From an uncultured Acidobacteriota bacterium (GTDB lineage Bacteria; Acidobacteriota; Blastocatellia; Pyrinomonadales; Pyrinomonadaceae), in assembly GCA_946480545.1 (NCBI GenBank), contig CAMLKY010000201.1, forward strand, positions 1 to 5,169: 5,169 nucleotides of DNA. Direction: 5' to 3'. Both the position numbers and the translations under genes were made by a program. How positions within the stretch are numbered: the stretch's first letter is position 1; every line of letters starts with the position of its first letter. Under the pieces are notes generated by a model. The model searched no databases and was not told the origin of the DNA. It was given only the letters and a program-made list of their open reading frames with translations. Positions 1 through 5,169 of this stretch are shown here, one piece after another.

Positions 1-1
1 A

Positions 2-1213
2 ACCAGGGTCGGCCATGCGATCAGGGAGCGCGTCGAGTCGCTGGATGTCAGGAGTTGGCGCCGCCGCGAGAATTTCGTTCTCGACATCACGACAGGTATC
101 CGGGACTTCGATCTCGCGATGAATCTTCTGAAGTATTTTGGACTGACCCTTCTGTTTCTCGCGTCGATATTTATCATTTTCACGGCGTTTGAGCTTTGGA
201 AGTTTGCCGGAACGATCGACGGCGGAATAGTTCTTCTCTCCAAGTACCTGCTGTATCTGCTTCCGTTCGTATACCTACAGTTGGCACCCTCGGCGGCAAT
301 GATTGCGACGCTCGCGACCTATGCCATCAAATCGAGACAGAACGAAGTTGTGGCTTGGACATCTGCCGGGCTCAGTGTGTACCGTCTGCTGCTGCCGTGC
401 CTGATCTTGATGTTGTTGCTTGGGATAGTGAACTGGCAGGTCCAGGAACGTATAGCCCCGCACACGAACCAGATTCAGGACGAATTGCGATCGCGGATCA
501 GGAGTCGGGGTGTGTTTGCGAACCGGTCCGGAAAGTTCTGGGTGGCAAACGATCAGCGGATCTACTCATTCGAATTCGATCAAGATGCGTTTCATAATAC
601 CCGTGGGTCTGATAACGTACAGACCTCTGCGCCGGGTTGTCCCCGCGTCTGCGCCGTACAAAACCTCACCGCCTACGAGTTTTCAGATAATGGGGCGCGG
701 CTGCAAACTTTGTACCGTGTAAAAAATGCACTCTGGGAAAAGGACAGGATCCGTTTTGTTGGTCCGGCAGGGAAAACGACGATCCGCGACGACAGGCTCT
801 TTTCGGAAACGATCGTCGACGGGGAAATTGTAGAAAGTTCGAATCCATTCGCAGAGACGCGAAAGAAGCCGAGCCATCTGACTGCCGCGGAGACGCGGGA
901 GCAGTTGGAAAGGACGGAAGCGGACGTTGAGCGTCGGAGTTTCCGCGTTGCGCTCGAGAAGAAATACACAACGCTGATCCTCCCGTTCGTGATCTCTCTT
1001 TTTACGGCACCGTTTTCGCTTACTCTGAACCGCAAAGGGAAGGCCGCGGCGGTTGGCTACGCGGTCGGGCTTTGGTTGATGTTCATGGGGGTTACAAGCG
1101 TCTTCGAACAGTATGGTCTCAACGGTTATATACCTGAGGTTCTGGCGGTCTGGGGACCGGTAGGGCTGTTCGCCGCTCTAGGACTTTTCCTGTTATCAAA
1201 GGTAAAAACCTGA
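2..1213 (+). CDS. LptF/LptG-family LPS export permease, C-terminal module (5' end outside window)
   Basis: Inner-membrane permease of the LptB2FG ABC exporter, which extracts lipopolysaccharide from the inner membrane and feeds it to the periplasmic Lpt bridge. The visible 403 residues contain one full module: three predicted membrane helices (about residues 46-66, 80-109 and 126-148), a periplasmic beta-jellyroll-type region (about 150-315) and three more helices (about 324-345, 349-369 and 379-400). The stretch EVVAWTSAGLSVYRLL (about 115-130) matches the family's cytoplasmic coupling helix (typically ELVALRAxGIS), which contacts LptB. An ATG at 119 would give a 364-residue protein, but it has no Shine-Dalgarno sequence, and the frame is open back to base 2 through 39 charged, coding-looking residues. 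I therefore treat the gene as continuing leftward, probably as a fused LptF-LptG polypeptide. A CxxxC pair (CPRVC, residues 213-217) lies in the periplasmic region. The family call is firm; the fusion and the LptF versus LptG identity are inference. Confidence 0.88.
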   Translation, partial: TRVGHAIRERVESLDVRSWRRRENFVLDITTGIRDFDLAMNLLKYFGLTLLFLASIFIIFTAFELWKFAGTIDGGIVLLSKYLLYLLPFVYLQLAPSAAMIATLATYAIKSRQNEVVAWTSAGLSVYRLLLPCLILMLLLGIVNWQVQERIAPHTNQIQDELRSRIRSRGVFANRSGKFWVANDQRIYSFEFDQDAFHNTRGSDNVQTSAPGCPRVCAVQNLTAYEFSDNGARLQTLYRVKNALWEKDRIRFVGPAGKTTIRDDRLFSETIVDGEIVESSNPFAETRKKPSHLTAAETREQLERTEADVERRSFRVALEKKYTTLILPFVISLFTAPFSLTLNRKGKAAAVGYAVGLWLMFMGVTSVFEQYGLNGYIPEVLAVWGPVGLFAALGLFLLSKVKT

Positions 1214-1221
1214 TCGAAAAC

Positions 1222-1250
1222 TTGCACTACAAACCACGAGATTAAATACT
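1222..1250 (+). promoter_or_regulatory. Weak candidate sigma-70 promoter for the response regulator gene
   Basis: TTGCAC (1222-1227) and AATACT (1245-1250) are separated by 17 bases in the AT-rich gap between the permease and the receiver gene. They match the consensus at 3 of 6 and 4 of 6 positions. Initiation near 1257 would leave a leader of about 20 bases. No terminator is visible after the permease stop, so read-through from the permease gene is an equally good explanation for expression. Confidence 0.3.
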
Positions 1251-1278
1251 AGAACGTAAGTCAGCACTTTCGTCGGGC

Positions 1279-1680
1279 ATGGTTTATATGGGCGAAAATA
1301 AAACACGCATCCTCTGCGTAGAAGACAATCGCGACTCCCGTGAAATGATCGCGACGCTCCTTCGGGAATCAAATCCGAATTATGAAATTACGGCGGTCGC
1401 CACGGCGGCCGAAGCACTCGCCCTAAATGGGCGCAATTCCTTTGATCTGTACATCCTCGATATTTGGCTACCGGGGATGGATGGCGTTGATCTGTGTCGC
1501 AGGCTGCGCGAACGGGGCGTGCAGGAACCCATCATGTTTTTCTCGGCGATGGGCGTCCAGACAAAAGACCGAGATTACGTTCTGTCAGCCGGCGCTAATG
1601 AATTTCTCGTAAAGTCAGTAGATCTGGATAAATTTACGGCGACTGTTGATCGGCTCCTAAACCCGGAATTCAGCGATTAA
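1279..1680 (+). CDS. Single-domain (CheY-like) response regulator receiver protein
   Basis: A 133-residue protein made of one phosphoacceptor receiver domain and no DNA-binding or enzymatic output domain. It likely relays phosphate in a two-component or phosphorelay pathway, or works by protein-protein contact, in the cytoplasm. Visible receiver features: acidic pocket E15-D16 in ILCVEDN, phosphoacceptor D61 in LYILDIWLPGMDG, the switch Ser S89 (FFSA) in the Ser/Thr position, and the conserved lysine K112. K112 is followed by Ser (VKSVD) where most receivers have Lys-Pro. No histidine kinase lies in the window, so it is an orphan here. The start is not secure: neither the ATG at 1279 nor the in-frame ATG at 1288 (residue 4) has a Shine-Dalgarno sequence, and both sit just before the first beta strand. 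The gene lies 65 bases after the permease and could be co-transcribed with it. The specific target is unknown. Confidence 0.9.
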   Translation: MVYMGENKTRILCVEDNRDSREMIATLLRESNPNYEITAVATAAEALALNGRNSFDLYILDIWLPGMDGVDLCRRLRERGVQEPIMFFSAMGVQTKDRDYVLSAGANEFLVKSVDLDKFTATVDRLLNPEFSD

Positions 1681-1688
1681 CACAAATC

Positions 1689-1715
1689 AAAAAGGCTACC
1701 GACGATTCGGTAGCC
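1689..1715 (-). terminator. Intrinsic terminator at the convergent gene junction
   Basis: A perfect 9-bp stem, GGCTACCGA (1694-1702) with TCGGTAGCC (1707-1715), closes a CGAT tetraloop. On the minus strand it is followed at once by TTTTT (complement of 1689-1693), the classic layout for ending the small membrane protein transcript, whose stop is 28 bases upstream. On the plus strand the hairpin begins 13 bases after the response regulator stop but has no T-run after it, so it is at best an mRNA 3'-end stabiliser in that direction. Confidence 0.85.
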
Positions 1716-1742
1716 CTAGTGTGTGCACGCGAAAATACTTTT

Positions 1743-1901
1743 CTATCTCGCCGGCGTCTTGATCTCGACGTCAATGTCCTTATCGCCTCCGCTTAAGAAG
1801 CCTCCGGACATCACAACCGCGGCGATTATGGCCACTATGATAATTAGCGCGATCGCCCAGACGAAATTTCCAGCTCCGCCACCGCTTCCTTCCTCTGCCA
1901 T
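1743..1901 (-). CDS. Small single-pass membrane protein of unknown function (52 aa)
   Basis: I do not recognise this family. The gene encodes 52 residues: a short acidic, glycine-rich N-terminus (MAEEGSGGGAGN), one strongly hydrophobic segment at about residues 13-31 (starting FVWAIALIII), then a Gly/Ser turn and a charged tail (GGDKDIDVEIKTPAR). Evidence that it is a real gene: an ATG start with GGAGG eight bases upstream, a uniform membrane-protein composition through to the TAG stop, and a dedicated intrinsic terminator just downstream. It sits between ahcY and the convergent receiver gene but is separated from ahcY by that gene's own terminator, so it is probably transcribed alone from a promoter in the 128 bases before it, where I see no convincing -35/-10 pair. 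It is too long in the tail to be just a leader peptide. A role as a small membrane regulator or subunit is possible, but nothing here shows it. Confidence 0.82.
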   Translation of the reverse strand: MAEEGSGGGAGNFVWAIALIIIVAIIAAVVMSGGFLSGGDKDIDVEIKTPAR

Positions 1902-1909
1902 CAAAATAT

Positions 1910-1914
1910 CCTCC
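1910..1914 (-). promoter_or_regulatory. Ribosome binding site of the 52-aa membrane protein gene
   Basis: The minus strand reads GGAGG, a perfect core anti-16S match, with an eight-base spacer before the ATG at 1901. It is the clearest ribosome binding site in the window and is the main reason to accept this small gene. Confidence 0.85.
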
Positions 1915-2022
1915 GGTTATAGAAGTATTGACCCACCAGGTCAGAGCAAATGCGATGCCAGCAAAAGTGCATTGATACGAAACACGAAGCTTAAATCGGG
2001 CAGGGAAGTCTGCTCTCGGGCG

Positions 2023-2055
2023 AAAAAGAAAGCCTCATGAGATCTCACGAGGCTT
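2023..2055 (-). terminator. Intrinsic terminator of ahcY
   Basis: On the minus strand AAGCCTC pairs with GAGGCTT (2049-2055 with 2030-2036), and the stem continues inward through a G-U pair and TGA/TCA around a GATC loop, giving about 11 pairs. It is followed by TTCTTTTT. It starts 24 bases after the ahcY stop. In the opposite strand's RNA the wobble position becomes an A-C mismatch, so the element is built for minus-strand transcription. Confidence 0.85.
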
Positions 2056-2079
2056 GACCACAAAAATCTAATCTGCTGA

Positions 2080-3366
<1,287 letters not shown>

Positions 3367-3368
3367 TT

Positions 3369-3398
3369 AAAAGTCGGACAGGCTCATCGGCCTGTCCG
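3369..3398 (-). terminator. Intercistronic hairpin with short T-run between metK and ahcY (terminator or attenuator)
   Basis: On the minus strand CGGACAGGC pairs perfectly with GCCTGTCCG (3390-3398 with 3375-3383) around a CGATGA loop; then come AC and TTTT. The stem is strong but the T-run is only four bases and is offset by two, so termination is likely partial. It begins 35 bases after the metK stop and ends only a few bases before the ahcY ATG. No recognisable promoter lies between hairpin and ATG, so full termination would silence ahcY; partial read-through or regulated attenuation fits better. Confidence 0.65.
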
Positions 3399-3433
3399 GT
3401 GGATAAATACGTTTTCGATCAAGCCAGGATCGC

Positions 3434-4591
3434 CTAGACTGCCGCGCCGTTACTAAGCGCGTTCAGCAGGGCATCGGCCTTATCGGTCTTTTCCCATGTG
3501 AACTCGTCGTGCGAGCGGCCAAAATGACCAAAACGGGCCGTCTGCTTGAAGATAGGCCGTCTAAGGTCAAGCATTTCGATAATGCCTTTCGGTGTCAGCG
3601 CAAAGTGCTTGCGAACGGCTTCGGAAAGCTTATCTTCATCGACCTTGCCCGTACCGTGGGTGTCGACCAGAACCGAAACCGGTTCCGCAACTCCAATGGC
3701 ATAAGCTAACTGCACAGTACACTTATCGGCTAGCCCGGCGGCGACGATATTCTTTGCGATGTAGCGGGCCATGTATGCCGCCGATCTGTCGACCTTCGTC
3801 GGATCCTTACCTGAGAAAGCTCCGCCCCCATGCGGGGCATAACCCCCGTATGTGTCGACAATGATCTTACGCCCGGTCACACCCGCGTCTCCCATCGGTC
3901 CGCCCACTACGAATCTACCGGTCGGGTTTATATGGTATTTGGTGTTTTCATCGAGCAGATCCGAAGGAATAATCGCTTTGATCACGTGCTCCATTACATC
4001 GGTCCGGATCTTCTCGATCTCGATGTCTGCCGTCTGTGTCGAGATGACTACCGCTTCGACGCGAAACGGTCGCCCATCACGATATTCGACCGAGACCTGT
4101 GATTTGCCATCGGGTCTCAGATAGGGAATCGTACCGTCGCGCCTAACTTCGGACAGTCTACGGGTCAGATTATGGGCGAGTTGGATCGGCATCGGCATCA
4201 GCTCGGGAGTTTCGTTACATGCGAATCCGAACATCAAACCCTGATCACCGGCTCCGCCCGTGTCGACACCTTGAGCGATATCGGGCGATTGAGTTCCGAT
4301 CGCGTCAACAACGCTGCACGTGTTTGCGTCGTAGCCGTATGAAGCGTCGTTATAGCCGATCTCGTGGATCGTATCGCGAATGATCTGCTTATAGTTGACC
4401 GAGGCCGATGTCGTAATTTCGCCGGCAACCACCGCGAGGCCCGTCGTGACGAGAGTCTCGCAGGCTACACGTGCTGTGGGATCCTGCTCGAGGATCGCGT
4501 CGAGGATCGCGTCCGAGATGTTGTCCGCTATCTTGTCCGGGTGGCCTTCGGTGACCGATTCGGACGTGAATAAGAAATTTCCGTTACTCAA
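3434..4591 (-). CDS. metK: S-adenosylmethionine synthetase (methionine adenosyltransferase)
   Basis: Cytosolic enzyme that makes SAM, phosphate and pyrophosphate from ATP and methionine; it normally works as a tetramer with Mg2+ and K+. With the start chosen here it has 385 residues, about the length of the E. coli enzyme (384). Visible signatures: [18 protein letters not shown] near the N-terminus with catalytic H17 and D19, the [10 protein letters not shown] loop (113-122), [21 protein letters not shown] (230-250), the P-loop-like [19 protein letters not shown] (255-273) and the C-terminal FGHFGR (354-359). The frame stays open to a TTG at 4645 (403 residues). I prefer the TTG at 4591 because it puts the protein start where the family starts, has AGAAGGAGT 10 bases upstream, and lies about 55 bases downstream of a good promoter whose start point falls almost on the 4645 TTG. 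The neighbour ahcY recycles the product of SAM use. No frameshift or missing motif. Confidence 0.97.
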   Translation of the reverse strand: MSNGNFLFTSESVTEGHPDKIADNISDAILDAILEQDPTARVACETLVTTGLAVVAGEITTSASVNYKQIIRDTIHEIGYNDASYGYDANTCSVVDAIGTQSPDIAQGVDTGGAGDQGLMFGFACNETPELMPMPIQLAHNLTRRLSEVRRDGTIPYLRPDGKSQVSVEYRDGRPFRVEAVVISTQTADIEIEKIRTDVMEHVIKAIIPSDLLDENTKYHINPTGRFVVGGPMGDAGVTGRKIIVDTYGGYAPHGGGAFSGKDPTKVDRSAAYMARYIAKNIVAAGLADKCTVQLAYAIGVAEPVSVLVDTHGTGKVDEDKLSEAVRKHFALTPKGIIEMLDLRRPIFKQTARFGHFGRSHDEFTWEKTDKADALLNALSNGAAV

Positions 4592-4601
4592 TGACTTGTA
4601 G

Positions 4602-4610
4602 ACTCCTTCT
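4602..4610 (-). promoter_or_regulatory. Ribosome binding site that decides the metK start
   Basis: The minus strand reads AGAAGGAGT, followed by ten bases and then the TTG at 4591. The spacing is slightly long but the match is strong, and it is the only purine-rich Shine-Dalgarno sequence near either candidate start. The upstream TTG at 4645 has none. Confidence 0.75.
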
Positions 4611-4652
4611 GACTTCTTTCTGCTTAGTACTGGCGTAGATAACAAAACGGTA

Positions 4653-4681
4653 ATATTAGCTTTTTAGCATAGGGGTGTCAA
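4653..4681 (-). promoter_or_regulatory. Probable sigma-70-type promoter of metK
   Basis: On the minus strand a perfect -35 box TTGACA (4681-4676) is followed by a 17-base spacer and a -10 box TAATAT (4658-4653, 4 of 6 consensus positions). Initiation is predicted near 4646, giving an untranslated leader of about 55 bases before the TTG at 4591. That is too short for a typical SAM-I aptamer plus expression platform. Confidence 0.7.
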
Positions 4682-4719
4682 AACGGAGAGAAGTAGAGCG
4701 TGCTGTTCGCTGATCTCCG
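4680..4719 (-). terminator. Imperfect hairpin with T-run overlapping the metK -35 box
   Basis: On the minus strand CGGAGA (4719-4714) pairs with TCTCCG (4689-4684), with an inner AGCG/CGCT helix, followed by TTTT (4683-4680) that runs into the metK TTGACA. It could end transcription from the gene to the right just before metK initiates. The internal loops make the stem weak, so this is a tentative call. Confidence 0.3.
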
Positions 4720-4881
4720 GGGGCCGATGCCCAGTGGGGAGGAACGACATCTGAAACGGACTGTGTCTCTGCTTAAGTTCTTCTACACTATCTGCGTCCG
4801 ATAATAGAGATTATGAGTAAGCCGATGCCTAGGCGCATATGACCTTAAGCGCTACGCGGCAACCAACTGCCCAACCGGCCT
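4720..4881. other. Intergenic stretch between the partial gene and the metK control region
   Basis: I looked for coding potential, tRNA arms, riboswitch cores and terminators on both strands. Only short imperfect inverted repeats are present, such as GGGC-ATCG-GCCC on the minus strand near 4722-4733 and ATAAT-AGAG-ATTAT near 4801-4814. Nothing supports a gene or a named RNA. Confidence 0.5.
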
Positions 4882-5169
4882 TTAGCCCTGACCTTCCTTC
4901 ACTTTATCGAAGGCATGCTTTAGTGCCTCAAGAACATTACGCTTTGAATGTTCGCTGCCATTCGCGAATTTGATCTCTAGCGTAAAACTGCTGTCGTCAG
5001 GCTGGAATCGGAAAACCGATGCCCCTGGCTCTGCCGCGACTGAGGCATCTGAGGTCTTTTTTTCCTTTCCGGTCGGCTGAGACTGTTTCTTCTTCTTGTG
5101 TCCGTCGAGGTTATCGAGAAACTCACCCATTGCCTCGTCGTCGAACTGGCGGGCAACCTCGAGGAGGAT
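4882..5169 (-). CDS. C-terminal part of an unidentified protein, possibly ParB-like (5' end outside window)
   Basis: The last 95 residues of a protein whose frame is open to the right edge. An ATG at 5130 would give 82 residues, but the 13 codons before it (ILLEVARQFDDEA) look coding and there is no clear ribosome binding site, so the gene probably begins outside the window. The visible part has an acidic start (residues 1-22), a lysine-rich, low-complexity linker (about 23-47, with a KKKK run), then a compact block FRFQPDDSSFTLEIKF (53-68) predicted as beta strands, followed by a helix (about 74-92, SKRNVLEALKHAFDKVKE). A flexible linker followed by a small strand-strand-helix domain resembles C-terminal dimerisation regions of some ParB/Spo0J-family partition proteins, but the DNA-binding core is not in view and I cannot confirm this. 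The stop is 200 bases upstream of the metK promoter. Confidence 0.6.
   Translation of the reverse strand: MLLEVARQFDDEAMGEFLDNLDGHKKKKQSQPTGKEKKTSDASVAAEPGASVFRFQPDDSSFTLEIKFANGSEHSKRNVLEALKHAFDKVKEGQG

Noticed and set aside
119..1213. The permease as a complete 364-residue gene starting at the ATG at 119
   Set aside because: There is no ribosome binding site and the frame is open to the window edge with coding-like sequence, so a partial, longer gene fits better.
1723..2040. Plus-strand open frame of 105 codons
   Set aside because: It runs antisense over the well-supported 52-residue membrane protein gene, its terminator-facing region and the ahcY terminator, and has no ribosome binding site or recognisable product.
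4488..4511. 12-bp tandem direct repeat (TCGAGGATCGCG twice)
   Set aside because: It lies inside metK and encodes the normal DAILDAIL helix of the SAM synthetase family, so it needs no separate explanation.
4592..4881. Possible SAM riboswitch before metK, prompted by GCTAAAAAG on the minus strand (a string also seen near the 3' end of SAM-II aptamers) and by GCGGCAACC on the plus strand
   Set aside because: GCTAAAAAG lies inside the 17-base spacer of the metK promoter and has no SAM-II P1 stem-loop at the right place. The GGCAACC string is on the wrong strand for metK and lacks the rest of a SAM-I or SAM-IV core.
4722..5022. Recurring CCGATGCC (near 4724, 4821 and 5016)
   Set aside because: Three copies of eight bases with irregular spacing, one of them inside a coding region and with unrelated flanks, do not make a convincing repeat family or operator set.

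Overview
The window carries a short piece of an ordinary bacterial chromosome with two strand blocks that converge near position 1700. On the plus strand are the 3' part of a large LptF/LptG-family lipopolysaccharide-export permease gene and a small single-domain response regulator. On the minus strand, reading right to left, are the 3' end of an unidentified gene (possibly a ParB-like protein), metK (S-adenosylmethionine synthetase), ahcY (S-adenosylhomocysteine hydrolase) and a previously unlisted 52-residue membrane peptide gene.

The LPS-export permease indicates a diderm, LPS-making bacterium. The permease frame is open to the left edge, across a charged linker, which suggests a tandem LptF-LptG fusion. 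The AhcY is the short 'archaeal/Thermotoga' type ending in a SWxxGT-like tail rather than the KPxxYRY tail of the proteobacterial and eukaryotic enzyme. As I recall, this combination fits Acidobacteriota (Blastocatellia-like lineages), but that placement is an inference and was not tested by any search.

Region by region: 2-1213 is the permease; 1222-1250 holds a weak promoter candidate; 1279-1680 is the receiver protein; 1689-1715 is an intrinsic terminator that works for the minus strand at the convergence point; 1743-1901 is the small membrane protein with a strong ribosome binding site; 2023-2055 is the ahcY terminator; 2080-3360 is ahcY; 3369-3398 is an intercistronic hairpin with a short T-run; 3434-4591 is metK, which I start at an internal TTG rather than at the upstream TTG at 4645; 4653-4681 is a good sigma-70-type promoter for metK; 4682-4881 is largely featureless intergenic DNA; 4882-5169 is the partial minus-strand gene.

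metK and ahcY together form the make-and-recycle ends of the activated methyl cycle: MetK makes SAM, methyltransferases convert it to SAH, and AhcY splits SAH to homocysteine and adenosine. They appear to form a transcription unit of two genes with a possible attenuating hairpin between them. I see no known SAM riboswitch in front of metK, and no mobile element, CRISPR array, tRNA or rRNA. The least-described items are the 52-residue membrane peptide and the metK-ahcY hairpin.
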